Assembly (NCBI GenBank): GCA_964447155.1
Contig: CAYURM010000002.1
Location: forward strand, 124,001 to 188,000
From: SMBSF63 sp034003545
GTDB taxonomy: Bacteria; Chloroflexota; Anaerolineae; Anaerolineales; Anaerolineaceae
Reading direction: 5' to 3'
DNA: 64,000 nucleotides
Shown: one piece after another, positions 1 through 8,046 of the stretch
Layout of the letters: every line of letters begins with the position of its first letter
Position numbering within the stretch: the first letter of the stretch is position 1
Program-made: the position numbers and the translations under genes
Notes under the pieces: generated by a model
Databases searched by the model: none
Seen by the model: the letters and a program-made list of their open reading frames with translations, nothing else
Told to the model about the DNA's origin: nothing

Positions 1-252
1 CGTGCTGTCATTCTGGCCGAAGGTTCGCAGGTGGATTTCATCGTACACGGCGGGTATGAACCCGTGCTCAGTGTGGATGGTCATCCTCCGCAGGATGTGA
101 TTGCGGATGATATGATTCATATCAACGCCGCGGACAGCGGGGTGAGTTTTGTCCGTTTTCAGGATGCCGGCTATTTTTACCGCAACCTGAACCGCTATAT
201 GCAGCAGAATCCGGCCATCGAAAAAACGCCAAAAAGCAGGGAGACTTTTTAA
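1..252 (+). CDS. nadK: NAD kinase, C-terminal part (5' end outside window)
   Basis: The frame is open from base 1 and ends at TAA 250-252, giving the last 83 codons. NAD kinase phosphorylates NAD to NADP in the cytosol. The visible segment has the family's C-terminal pattern: a beta strand leading into 'LSVDGH' (the conserved DG that follows the substrate-binding sheet), then 'DMIHIN', then an aromatic-rich tail (GYFYRNLNRYM) like the usual 'FYxxLRxKL' end. The stop overlaps the start of the next gene (TAATG), so the two are probably translationally coupled. A nadK upstream of recN is a common bacterial arrangement, which supports the call. The catalytic GGD motif lies outside the window, so identification rests on the tail and the context. 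Confidence 0.75.
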   Translation, partial: RAVILAEGSQVDFIVHGGYEPVLSVDGHPPQDVIADDMIHINAADSGVSFVRFQDAGYFYRNLNRYMQQNPAIEKTPKSRETF

Positions 253-776
253 TGGAACAGGAAACCACCAACATTGCAGAAGAAATCATCCCCTTGCATT
301 GCTATCGTCACCCTGAGCAGGAAACCATGCTGCGCTGTAATCGCTGCGACCGGCCGATTTGCACGCAATGTGCCATGCGCACGCCCACTGGCTACCGCTG
401 CAAGGAATGTATCCGCGGGCAGCAGAAGATCTTTGATACTGCCAAACCGCGGGACGTGGTGCTGGCCGGGGTCCTCGCCGTTGGGCTTTCACTGATCGGG
501 TCGTATATCGCTTCGTACCTGGGTTTCTTGACGATCTTCATCGCGCCGGTGGCGGGTGGGATCACCGCTGAAGCCATCCGCCGGGTGGCGCGCAGACGCC
601 GTTCCAAATTGCTTTTCTGGGTGGCAACCGGCGGGGCGGTGGTGGGTGCCCTGCCTGTCCTCATCACGAATCTGTTTTTTTTGAATATCTATGGTTTGAT
701 TTGGCCGGGCGTGTATACCTTTCTGATTGCCAGCACGGTTTATGCCCGCCTGAGCGGGATCCAACTGAATCGTTAA
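252..776 (+). CDS. B-box zinc-finger membrane protein
   Basis: 174 aa. Residues about 16-55 form a treble-clef/B-box-like zinc site: C-x2-HP, then C-x2-C, C-x2-C and C-x2-C pairs (CYRHP, CNRCDRPIC, CTQC, CKEC). After about residue 70 there are three or four hydrophobic segments (starting VLAGVLAVGLSLIGSYIASY), with a basic RRVARRRR loop between the first pair and the last pair. This matches the B-box-plus-transmembrane proteins common in Chloroflexota genomes; their function is not established. Known B-box modules mediate protein contacts. The start overlaps the nadK stop by one base and recN follows 8 bases later, so it sits in a nadK-recN operon. A role in that operon cannot be deduced. Confidence 0.75.
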   Translation: MEQETTNIAEEIIPLHCYRHPEQETMLRCNRCDRPICTQCAMRTPTGYRCKECIRGQQKIFDTAKPRDVVLAGVLAVGLSLIGSYIASYLGFLTIFIAPVAGGITAEAIRRVARRRRSKLLFWVATGGAVVGALPVLITNLFFLNIYGLIWPGVYTFLIASTVYARLSGIQLNR

Positions 777-784
777 CGGAACTT

Positions 785-2521
785 ATGCTTACTGAACTGC
801 GTATTGAAGATTTTGCAATCATTGACCAGCTGGAATTGAAATTTTCAGATGGTCTGACCACATTTACCGGGGAAACCGGTGCAGGGAAATCGATCATCCT
901 GGATGCTATCGAGGTTTTGATGGGCGTCAAGGCCGATGCAACCTTTATCCGCAGTGGAGCGGACAAAGCCATTCTGGAGGCGGTTTTCCGCATTCCGCAG
1001 CGCAGCCGTGCCGAGATGATGGAAATCCTGGAGCGCGAAGACTTGCTCGATGACCCGGAGTATATTGTCTTTGGGCGTGAACTGCGCAAGGAAGGCCGCA
1101 ACACAGCCCGTATCAATGGGCACAGTGTCAGTGTGGGGTTGATGCGCCAGCTGGGCGGCTATCTGGTCGATATTCACGGCCAGTCGGAGCATCTTTCCCT
1201 GCTGAATGTGCGCAGCCATTTGGGACTGCTGGACCGTTATGCCGCCAGCCAGGTCCTGCTGGATGCCTACCGCGAGAGCTACAAACGCCTGACCGATGTG
1301 CGCCGCGAGCTGGAAAAACTGCGCCAGAGCGAGAAGGACGCGGAGCGCCGTATGGATCTGCTGGATTACCAGATTCAGGAGATCCGTTCCGCCAATTTGG
1401 GCAAGGTGGACGAAGAGGAGCTGCGCCAGGAGCGCTCCCGTCTGGCGAACGCCGAAAACCTGTCCAGCATGGCCCAGCGCAGCCTGCTGCTGCTGGATGA
1501 AGGGGCTGAGGAAGCCCCGGCAGTGACGGATGCCCTCGGGCAGGTGGTTGAGGCGCTGCAATCCGTGGTAAAGATGGACCAGAGTCAGGAAGAATTAGGT
1601 GTGCGCGCCGAGGCATTGGCCGTTAATGCGGCTGAGCTGGCCCGTGACCTGCGCGATTACCTGGAGGGGATTGAGTTCAATCCACGCCGTTTGAATCAAC
1701 TGGAAGACCAGATTGATCTGATTAACCGCCTCAAACGTAAATATGGCGGGACGCTGGAAGCTGTACTGGCTTTTGCGGCCAAATCGGAAGCGGAGCTGGA
1801 AATGATCAACCACGCCAGTGAACGGATTGAAGAACTGGAAGCGGAAGAAGGCCGGCTGTTGCCCGAACTGGCGGGGAAAGCGCTTGCGCTTTCTGCCAGC
1901 CGCCGCGCGGCTGCCGAGACCCTGGCAGCCGGGGTGGAAGCGCAGTTGGCCGATCTCAGCATGAACGGTGCCCGTTTCAAAGTGTCTTTCATGCGCCAGG
2001 ATGATGAGAATGGCCTGCCGCTGGAGGATGGCAGCCGGGTGGCCTTCGATGCCCACGGCATGGACCGCGTGGAATTCCTGATCGCCCCCAACCCGGGCGA
2101 GGGTTTCAAGCCGCTGATCAAGATCGCTTCCGGCGGCGAAACCTCGCGCCTCATGCTCGCCCTGAAGAACGTCCTCGCCCAGGCGGATCATGTATCCACC
2201 CTCATCTTTGACGAGATCGACCAGGGCATTGGCGGCCGGGTGGGCGCAGTGGTCGGTGAAAAGCTGTGGCAGTTGGCCCGCCAGCATCAGGTGCTGTGCA
2301 TCACCCATTTGCCGCAGTTGGCCGCCTATGGCGAGGAACATTATTGCGTACATAAGGAAATTGAAATTGGCCGCACCACCACCCGCGTATCCCTCCTGCA
2401 GGGTGATGCCCGTTTGAACGAGCTGGCCCTGATGCTGGGACAGGTCAGTGAGGTGAACCGTACCGCAGCTCGCGAGGCCGTGGAGCAAGCCCGTCAACGC
2501 CGGGAGATGCTTTCAACGTAG
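785..2521 (+). CDS. recN: DNA repair protein RecN
   Basis: 578 aa, close to the usual 550-580. RecN is an SMC-like ATPase that acts early at DNA double-strand breaks. The N-terminal head reads MLTELRIEDFAIID, followed by Walker A GETGAGKS near residue 30. A long acidic/basic coiled coil spans about residues 160-370 with the usual short hinge. The C-terminal head has the ABC signature SGGETSR near residue 450 and Walker B LIFDEIDQGIGG near 472, then the H-loop 'CITHLPQLA'. An upstream in-frame start at 701 would put 28 residues inside the previous gene. ATG 785 gives the canonical N-terminus, so it is preferred. It is the last gene of the nadK operon. Confidence 0.95.
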   Translation: MLTELRIEDFAIIDQLELKFSDGLTTFTGETGAGKSIILDAIEVLMGVKADATFIRSGADKAILEAVFRIPQRSRAEMMEILEREDLLDDPEYIVFGRELRKEGRNTARINGHSVSVGLMRQLGGYLVDIHGQSEHLSLLNVRSHLGLLDRYAASQVLLDAYRESYKRLTDVRRELEKLRQSEKDAERRMDLLDYQIQEIRSANLGKVDEEELRQERSRLANAENLSSMAQRSLLLLDEGAEEAPAVTDALGQVVEALQSVVKMDQSQEELGVRAEALAVNAAELARDLRDYLEGIEFNPRRLNQLEDQIDLINRLKRKYGGTLEAVLAFAAKSEAELEMINHASERIEELEAEEGRLLPELAGKALALSASRRAAAETLAAGVEAQLADLSMNGARFKVSFMRQDDENGLPLEDGSRVAFDAHGMDRVEFLIAPNPGEGFKPLIKIASGGETSRLMLALKNVLAQADHVSTLIFDEIDQGIGGRVGAVVGEKLWQLARQHQVLCITHLPQLAAYGEEHYCVHKEIEIGRTTTRVSLLQGDARLNELALMLGQVSEVNRTAAREAVEQARQRREMLST

Positions 2522-2565
2522 GATGCTAGCTGGTTATCTCCGGGAATGGTCGCACCCTGAGAAAC

Positions 2566-2733
2566 ACTTCGACCTTGAAAAGGTTGCCTCTCAAGAATCT
2601 GCACTCACGGGCTTGCGAGATCGACCCGCCCGTACCTGCCTTGAAAAGGTTGGCCTGCAAGCCATCCGGCGGTTTTGACCTGCAAGAACCTGCACACCCG
2701 TGCCTGCGAGATCAACCCTTTTCAAGGTTTGTT
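2566..2733. repeat. Degenerate tandem/inverted intergenic repeat
   Basis: The recN-LysM gap (2522-2807) contains no ORF. It holds two related units: CTCAAGAATCTGCACTCACG with GGCTTGCGAGATCGACCC after it (about 2588-2625), and CTGCAAGAACCTGCACACCC with GTGCCTGCGAGATCAACCC after it (about 2680-2720). CCTTGAAAAGGTTG occurs at about 2571 and 2640. An inverted CCCTTTTCAAGG closes the block near 2727. No protein or RNA gene is seen. It looks like a decayed copy of an interspersed intergenic repeat. Confidence 0.55.
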
Positions 2734-2758
2734 CCCCTTTTCATATAAATGTTATAAT
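2729..2758 (+). promoter_or_regulatory. Putative sigma-70-type promoter for the LysM protein gene
   Basis: A TATAAT -10 box lies at 2753-2758, with a weak -35 TTGTTC at 2729-2734 (18 bp spacing). The ATG follows about 50 bases downstream. The -10 is perfect and the -35 matches 4 of 6 positions at best, so this is moderate support. Confidence 0.5.
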
Positions 2759-2807
2759 CTCAGGCAATGAAACGGCAATTCTGCCGGGATGGATTGAAAA
2801 AACAAAC

Positions 2808-3599
2808 ATGAACAAAAAACTTGTCTTGCCTTTCTCTTTGATTTTGTTGAGCCTGGTACTGGTACTGGCGGTCATGCCGGTCAATGCGCAGCCCGCTGCC
2901 CAGGCTTTTTATCAGACTCCTACCCCGAATGCTGACAACCGCGTGGTCTATATTGTTCAGCCAGGGGATAACTGCTTGCGTATTTCACTCTTGACGGGCA
3001 TTGAGCTGGAACAGTTGCGTATGCTGAATAATCTTGATGAGGAATGCGCGCTTTCTGAAGGCCAGGAACTGGTGCTGGCAATCGTTGAACAGCCGACCGC
3101 GGCGCCTGAAGTCACGGCCACCCCCGGCCCGGCGCAGCCCACCCTGCCGCCTTTCAACGGTACAGGGGAAATCTGTGTCTTCCTGTTTGCGGATGTGAAC
3201 GGGAATGCCCTGGCAGAACCGGGTGAGGGCCCGATTGCAGGCGGTGCGATCAGCATCAGCGACAGCACGGGGGACGTCTCCCTGACCGGTATGACGGATA
3301 ACAGCGGTGAGCCAAGCTGTTTCCAGGAGGTCCCGGAGGGTGAATACAATGTCAGCGTTGCCCCGCCAGAAGGTTATAATGCCACCACATCGATGAATTC
3401 GCCGCTGAAATTGATCGCGGGGGATTCCTCCACCCTCGATTTTGGCGCGCAGATCAGTTCTGCGGCGATACCGGTGCCGGTCAGCGAAGGCGGCAAGTCC
3501 CCGGTCATGGCGATCATCGGCGGGGTATTGATCCTTGGCGGGATTGGCCTGGGTGTATATTTTGCCTTGTCCCAGCGCAGGCAGGGGCCGATTGGATAA
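2808..3599 (+). CDS. Secreted LysM-domain protein with C-terminal membrane anchor
   Basis: 263 aa from ATG 2808; an earlier in-frame start at 2700 would put 36 non-signal residues before the signal peptide. The N-terminus is a signal peptide (MNKKLVLPFSLILLSL, ending near VNAQPA). Residues about 45-92 are a LysM repeat (VVYIVQPGDNCLRIS ... LSEGQELVLAI), which in known families binds peptidoglycan or chitin-type glycans. A Pro/Thr-rich linker follows, then a carboxypeptidase-regulatory/SdrD-B-like beta domain (FLFADVNGNALAEPGEGP ... EGEYNVSVAPPEGY). The C-terminus is one transmembrane helix (MAIIGGVLILGGIGLGVYFAL) with a basic tail. It is probably anchored in the membrane and facing the cell wall. 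The gene is monocistronic. Confidence 0.8.
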   Translation: MNKKLVLPFSLILLSLVLVLAVMPVNAQPAAQAFYQTPTPNADNRVVYIVQPGDNCLRISLLTGIELEQLRMLNNLDEECALSEGQELVLAIVEQPTAAPEVTATPGPAQPTLPPFNGTGEICVFLFADVNGNALAEPGEGPIAGGAISISDSTGDVSLTGMTDNSGEPSCFQEVPEGEYNVSVAPPEGYNATTSMNSPLKLIAGDSSTLDFGAQISSAAIPVPVSEGGKSPVMAIIGGVLILGGIGLGVYFALSQRRQGPIG

Positions 3600-3641
3600 G
3601 TCAATTTGCACTGCCTCATCCCGATACGCTATCATCAGGCA

Positions 3642-3665
3642 GCGGCGTAAGCCGCGGCTTTTTTT
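3642..3665 (+). terminator. Probable intrinsic terminator after the LysM gene
   Basis: GCGGC (3642-3646), GTAA loop, GCCGC (3651-3655), then GGC and seven T at 3659-3665. The stem is short but GC-only and the T-tract is good. Confidence 0.55.
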
Positions 3666-3672
3666 ATCCTCA

Positions 3673-3871
3673 CCTGCCAAGAACCTCCCGCAGAGATGAA
3701 TTTGAATAGGCATGGAAGCTGCGTGCCTGATTTATCGGTCTGGCGGTTTCTCTGAAACCTGCGGATAAAAGCGGGTTGGGTATCCTCCCGCAGGTTGGAC
3801 TTGCCCTAACTTTGGTATGCTGATATGGATATTGGTTTTGTTGCTTTCGCGCAGCGGCCAACCCTGCGGGA
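3673..3871. repeat. CCTCCCGCAGG-type inverted repeat block in a gene-free gap
   Basis: The 3600-3982 gap has no convincing ORF. It carries four copies of a CCTCCCGCAGG-like word: about 3674 (AACCTCCCGCAGAG), 3757 (AACCTGCGG), 3786 (CCTCCCGCAGGTTGG) and, inverted, 3856 (CCAACCCTGCGGGAGG). The last two form a 15-bp inverted repeat with one bulge around about 55 bases. The same word forms the stem of the terminator at 33041-33069. A tRNA-like 3' end at 3885-3906 was examined and rejected. Confidence 0.5.
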
Positions 3872-3982
3872 GGTTTGGGGTTGCCGGTTCAAGCCCCGGT
3901 TGGCCAGAAAAAATTCTCTCCGTTGTGGTAGAATCTCAACCACAAAATTTGATCTTTAATATTAAAAGGAAAAGTCATCCTG

Positions 3983-4870
3983 ATGGAAAAAGAAACGGCT
4001 ACGTTTACTGTAAAAAAGGGGCTGGCGCAGATGTTGAAGGGCGGAGTGATCATGGACGTGGTGACACCCGAACATGCCCGCATTGCTGAAGAAGCAGGCG
4101 CAGTGGCGGTGATGGCACTGGAGCGCGTCCCTGCGGATATCCGTGCGGATGGCGGCGTTGCCCGGATGAGCGACCCGGAAATGATCCTCGCGATCATGGA
4201 AGCGGTCAGCATTCCGGTGATGGCGAAGGCCCGCATTGGACATTTCGTGGAAGCACAGATTCTTGAATCGATTGGCACCGACTATATTGACGAATCCGAA
4301 GTGTTGACCCCTGCCGATGAAGAACATCACATCTACAAACATGATTTCAAGGTGCCATTTGTGTGCGGCGCCCGCAACCTGGGAGAGGCCTTGCGCCGGA
4401 TTGGGGAAGGCGCGGCGATGATCCGTACCAAGGGCGAGGCTGGCACCGGGGATGTGGTGGAAGCCGTGCGCCATGCCCGCACCGTCTTCGGCCAGATCCG
4501 CCGCTTGCAAAACATGCCGATTGAAGAAGTGATGGCTTTTGCCAGAGACCTGGGTGCTCCCTATGAGTTGATGCTGGAGACCCGTGAACTGGGCCGCCTG
4601 CCCGTGGTCAATTTTGCTGCCGGCGGGATTGCCACCCCGGCCGATGCTGCCCTGATGATGCAGTTGGGCGTGGACGGTGTTTTCGTCGGCTCCGGCATCT
4701 TCAAATCCGGTGACCCGGCCAAACGCGCGGCCGCGATTGTCAAGGCCACTACTCATTACAACGACCCCGGCATCCTGGCAGAAATCAGCCGCAATCTGGG
4801 CGAGCCGATGGTGGGGATCAATATCTCTGCGCTGCCGGACGAAGATTTGATTGCCGGGCGGGGCTGGTAA
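3983..4870 (+). CDS. pdxS: Pyridoxal 5'-phosphate synthase lyase subunit PdxS
   Basis: 295 aa, the standard family length. PdxS (Pdx1) condenses ribose 5-phosphate, glyceraldehyde 3-phosphate and ammonia into PLP, in a dodecamer capped by PdxT. The family signature is nearly complete: KGGVIMDVV near the N-terminus, 'VMALERVPADIR', the imine-forming lysine in 'VMAKARIGHFVEAQ', 'DYIDESEVLTPADE', the second catalytic lysine in 'IRTKGEAGTG', and the phosphate-binding 'FAAGGIATPADAA' and 'FVGSGIF'. A good AAAAGGAAAA ribosome-binding stretch precedes the ATG. pdxT follows after 7 bases, so the pair should be co-expressed and make PLP by the DXP-independent route. Confidence 0.98.
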   Translation: MEKETATFTVKKGLAQMLKGGVIMDVVTPEHARIAEEAGAVAVMALERVPADIRADGGVARMSDPEMILAIMEAVSIPVMAKARIGHFVEAQILESIGTDYIDESEVLTPADEEHHIYKHDFKVPFVCGARNLGEALRRIGEGAAMIRTKGEAGTGDVVEAVRHARTVFGQIRRLQNMPIEEVMAFARDLGAPYELMLETRELGRLPVVNFAAGGIATPADAALMMQLGVDGVFVGSGIFKSGDPAKRAAAIVKATTHYNDPGILAEISRNLGEPMVGINISALPDEDLIAGRGW

Positions 4871-4877
4871 GCAACAA

Positions 4878-5456
4878 ATGAAAATTGGTGTTCTGGCTTT
4901 GCAGGGCTCGTTCCGCGAGCATCAGCAAATGCTGGAGCGGCTGGGTGTGGAAGCGGTGCAGGTGCGTCTGCCGGAGCAGCTTGATGACCTGCAAGGGTTG
5001 ATCATTCCCGGCGGCGAATCAACCACGATGGGCAAGCTGGCGGTGCAGTATGGCTTTATGCCCCCGCTGCGCCGCTTCGGACAGGAGCGCGCTATTTGGG
5101 GCACCTGCGCCGGGGCGATTTTTCTTTCCAGGGATGTGCGCCGCGACCAGCCCCTCCTGGAAATCATGGACATCACCGTCCAGCGCAATGCCTTTGGACG
5201 CCAGGTGGACAGTTTTGAGATCGATCTGGATCTGTCCCCGCTGGCGCTGACTGCCAACGGTGCAAAACCGTTCCGTGCGGTGTTCATTCGCGCCCCATTG
5301 ATCGAATCGGTGGGTGGAGCGGCGCACACGTTGTTGACCCTGCCCGAGGGCGGCATTGTCGCTGCCCGGCAAGGGCGGCTGCTGGCAACTTCTTTTCACC
5401 CTGAACTCACCAGTGATGACCGCATCCATCGCTATTTTCTGGAGATGGCACGATAG
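4878..5456 (+). CDS. pdxT: Pyridoxal 5'-phosphate synthase glutaminase subunit PdxT
   Basis: 192 aa from ATG 4878 (an earlier in-frame start at 4851 lies inside pdxS). PdxT hydrolyses glutamine and channels ammonia to PdxS. Class I glutaminase features are visible: 'MKIGVLALQGSFREH', 'IIPGGESTTMGKL', the nucleophile Cys in 'GTCAGAIFL', and the His/Glu pair of the triad in 'TSFHPELTSD'. It forms an operon with pdxS. The TAG stop (5454-5456) overlaps an in-frame ATA that may begin the next gene (see findings). Confidence 0.97.
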   Translation: MKIGVLALQGSFREHQQMLERLGVEAVQVRLPEQLDDLQGLIIPGGESTTMGKLAVQYGFMPPLRRFGQERAIWGTCAGAIFLSRDVRRDQPLLEIMDITVQRNAFGRQVDSFEIDLDLSPLALTANGAKPFRAVFIRAPLIESVGGAAHTLLTLPEGGIVAARQGRLLATSFHPELTSDDRIHRYFLEMAR

Positions 5457-5515
5457 AGATACGTCCTTTTGCATGGTTTGATCTATATTCACTCTACCGC
5501 CGCCGGCACCAGGCG

Positions 5516-6418
5516 TTGTCATTAGACCGCGTCAGTGCGTTGGTACATGGCAATCCGGCCAGTTTGTCTGCCATGCTGGCACATTTTTCTGCTGCAGGGG
5601 GCGTGTATACGTCTGTTGCGCAGCGTGATGGTGAACTGTTGCAGATTGGGCAGATTCACCATGTTCCGGGAGAGCGTTCTGCACATCTTTCTTTTTTGCT
5701 GGAACAGGAGCCGTTTGATGAGGCCGCTGTCTGCGTCCTGCTGGAGAATTTGGTGGTTCAGGCAGGGGAGTGGGGCGCATCCAACGTGCTGGCTGCTGTG
5801 AATGAAACTGAAACGGTGTTCACCAGCCTGCGCCGCGTCGGATTTACGGTCTACAGCCGTCAGGAAGTGTGGCGCGTACCAGACTGGCAGCATCTCGACG
5901 GGGCGCAGCGGGAACAGGAATGGCAAGAGGCCACCCCGCTGGACAGCGAACCGGTGCTGCGTTTGTGCAATGCTTTGCTGCCGCTGCTTGTGCAGCGGGC
6001 CGAAGAAGGTTTTTCATTTTGCCCGAAAGGGCTGGTCGTGCGCAGTGAGGATCAGATATTGGCTTATGTGCAGGTTATATCCGGGCCGCGAGGCATTTGC
6101 CTGCTGCCCTTGTTTCACCCGCAGGTGACGGATCTCCGTCCTTTGCTGGTTGCGCTTACTGTAAAATTAAAAAGGTTGGTTTTATCGCCTCTGGAACGCC
6201 CCGTGTATATTCTTGTGCGTTCTTATCAAGCTGGCCTTTCCGGGGTACTGGAAGAACTGGGTGCTGAAAAACTGGATGAGCAGGCATTGTTGGTGAAACA
6301 TCTTGCTGTCCGGCATCGCCAACCGGTGTCGGAGAAGCAGTTTTCATCGATTGACCGCCGGGCGCGTCCCACATCACCGATGGTACGCCAGAGTCATTCA
6401 ATAAAGAAAACGGATTAG
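5516..6418 (+). CDS. GNAT-like acetyltransferase family protein (start uncertain)
   Basis: 300 aa from TTG 5516. The first half resembles a GNAT fold: a central strand and Val/Ala-rich helix near 'WGASNVLAAVNE', then the typical 'LRRVGFTVYSRQEVWRV' end strand. The second half (about residues 135-280) may be a second, degenerate GNAT-like domain. No acetyl-CoA pyrophosphate-loop signature (RxxGxG/A) is obvious, so activity is uncertain. The same frame stays open and protein-like upstream of the TTG to about 5453 (I-E-I-R-P-F-A-W-F-D-L-Y), with no ATG/GTG/TTG. The true start may therefore be a rare codon overlapping the pdxT stop. It lies between pdxT and the R3H ATPase, with gaps that suggest one operon. 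Confidence 0.6.
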   Translation: MSLDRVSALVHGNPASLSAMLAHFSAAGGVYTSVAQRDGELLQIGQIHHVPGERSAHLSFLLEQEPFDEAAVCVLLENLVVQAGEWGASNVLAAVNETETVFTSLRRVGFTVYSRQEVWRVPDWQHLDGAQREQEWQEATPLDSEPVLRLCNALLPLLVQRAEEGFSFCPKGLVVRSEDQILAYVQVISGPRGICLLPLFHPQVTDLRPLLVALTVKLKRLVLSPLERPVYILVRSYQAGLSGVLEELGAEKLDEQALLVKHLAVRHRQPVSEKQFSSIDRRARPTSPMVRQSHSIKKTD

Positions 6419-6420
6419 AG

Positions 6421-8031
6421 ATGATGGAATTACAAATAACAGATGATATGGATAAACTGTTGGCTGTGCTGCCGCCCCATATTGAAGAGGCAGTCAATAC
6501 AGCTGATAATTTTGATAATTTGATCGAGATCATTATGGATCTCGGTCGGATTCCCACCGCGCGTTTTGTGGATCATGAAAATCAATTAAGCGAACAGGAG
6601 ATCACCCGCGCTGAAATTGACCACGTGGTGGAACAAATTGGTGATTTCGACGCCGATAACCGCGCCGGTCTTGAACGCACCCTGCACCGCATTTCGGCTT
6701 TGCGCAACCGGCATAATGATATTGTCGGTCTGACCTGCCGCGTGGGGCGTGCGGTGTATGGCACGCTGGATATTATTCAGGACCTGGTCGAATCTGGCAA
6801 GAGCATTCTCATTCTCGGCCAGCCGGGGATTGGCAAAACTACCATCCTGCGCGAGGCCGCCCGCATTCTGGCTGAATCCAAGCGGGTGGTGATTGTGGAC
6901 ACTTCCAATGAAATCGGCGGCGATGGGGATGTGCCCCATCCCGCGGTAGGGCGCGCCCGCCGCATGCAGGTGCCCAAGCCGTCCTTGCAGCATGAGGTCA
7001 TGATCGAGGCGGTGGAAAACCATAACCCGGAAGTGATCGTGATTGATGAGATTGGGCGCGAGCTGGAAGCCATGGCCGCGCGTACCATCGCCGAGCGCGG
7101 GGTGCAGTTGATTGGCACCGCCCACGGGCGCACGATTGAGAACCTGCTGATCAATCCGACCCTGTCCGACCTGATTGGCGGGATTGAAGCCGTTACCCTG
7201 TCCGATGAAGAAGCCCGCCGCCGCGGTACCCAGAAAACCGTGCTGGAACGGCGCTCGCCGCCCACTTTTGATGTGCTGATCGAGATCAAGGAGCGCAATT
7301 TCGTCGTTGTCCACCCGGACGTGGCCGATGCGGTCGATGCCCTGGTGCGCGGCTACACTCCGCAAACCGAAGCGCGCAGCCGCACACAGAGCGGCGAGAT
7401 CAAGATCGAAAAATCCAAAGCTTCCAATGTGCCCCGTGCAGCCAGCCAGTCAGCTGCCGGCAGCGGTCTGCGCCGGCCCGAGGATGCAGGCTATGCCAGG
7501 AGCACCGAGCGCGTGAAGAACAGACCTTCGTCCGCGAAAAGCAGCCGCAAACCGATGCTCAAACCGGTACGTTTGTTTGCCTACGGTGTGGCGCGCAACC
7601 GCCTGGATCAGGCCGCGCGCCGTCTTGGCGTACCCGTAGTGCTGGTCAAGACCGTGCATGAAGCGGATGTGCTTATTACCCTGCGGACGTATTATCGCAA
7701 CCGCCAGCGCACGATTTTGGATGCCGAAGAGAAAGGCCTGCCGGTGTATGTACTGCGCTCGAATACCACCACGCAGATGGAGCAGGCGCTGCAGGAAATC
7801 TTTAATCTGGCGGCTGAAAACGGCACCGGCGCCACTCAAAATCAGGAAGCCTTGATCCGCGAGACCCAGGCGGCGATTGAAGATGTGCTCAACGGCCAGC
7901 GCTGGACGGATTTACCCCCCGCATCGGCTTCGCTTCGCCGGATCCAGCACGAGATGGCCCGTCAGGCAAATCTGGTTTCACATTCCTATGGGCAGGAGCC
8001 GAACCGGCGCGTGCGCATTTACCGCGACTGA
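6421..8031 (+). CDS. SpoIIIAA-like AAA+ ATPase with C-terminal R3H nucleic-acid-binding domain
   Basis: 536 aa. An N-terminal all-helical region ('LAVLPPHIEEAV ... IIMDLGRIPTARF') resembles stage III sporulation protein AA and chloroplast/cyanobacterial Ycf45. Walker A GQPGIGKTT is near residue 134, with 'VIVDTSNEIGGDG', Walker B 'VIVIDEIGRELEA', a sensor-type 'LIGTAHGRTIENL', and 'RSPPTFDVLIEI'. A basic, Ser/Ala-rich linker (about 325-380) leads to a second alpha/beta region and a C-terminal R3H-like segment (IQHEMARQANLVSHSYGQE ... RRVRIYRD) that should bind single-stranded nucleic acid. Two ATGs (6421, 6424) are possible starts. This architecture is widespread in Chloroflexota and Cyanobacteria but its role is unknown. 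Here it precedes tmk by 15 bases. Confidence 0.85.
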   Translation: MMELQITDDMDKLLAVLPPHIEEAVNTADNFDNLIEIIMDLGRIPTARFVDHENQLSEQEITRAEIDHVVEQIGDFDADNRAGLERTLHRISALRNRHNDIVGLTCRVGRAVYGTLDIIQDLVESGKSILILGQPGIGKTTILREAARILAESKRVVIVDTSNEIGGDGDVPHPAVGRARRMQVPKPSLQHEVMIEAVENHNPEVIVIDEIGRELEAMAARTIAERGVQLIGTAHGRTIENLLINPTLSDLIGGIEAVTLSDEEARRRGTQKTVLERRSPPTFDVLIEIKERNFVVVHPDVADAVDALVRGYTPQTEARSRTQSGEIKIEKSKASNVPRAASQSAAGSGLRRPEDAGYARSTERVKNRPSSAKSSRKPMLKPVRLFAYGVARNRLDQAARRLGVPVVLVKTVHEADVLITLRTYYRNRQRTILDAEEKGLPVYVLRSNTTTQMEQALQEIFNLAAENGTGATQNQEALIRETQAAIEDVLNGQRWTDLPPASASLRRIQHEMARQANLVSHSYGQEPNRRVRIYRD

Positions 8032-8046
8032 GGCAAAGGGAAATTC

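Noticed and set aside
3852..3906. tRNA-like 3' half (GGTTCAAGCCCCGG with GGCCAAC/GTTGGCC acceptor pairing)
   Set aside because: Only about 53 bases lie between the paired ends, no D arm or anticodon loop fits, and the T-stem pairs poorly. At best a relic.
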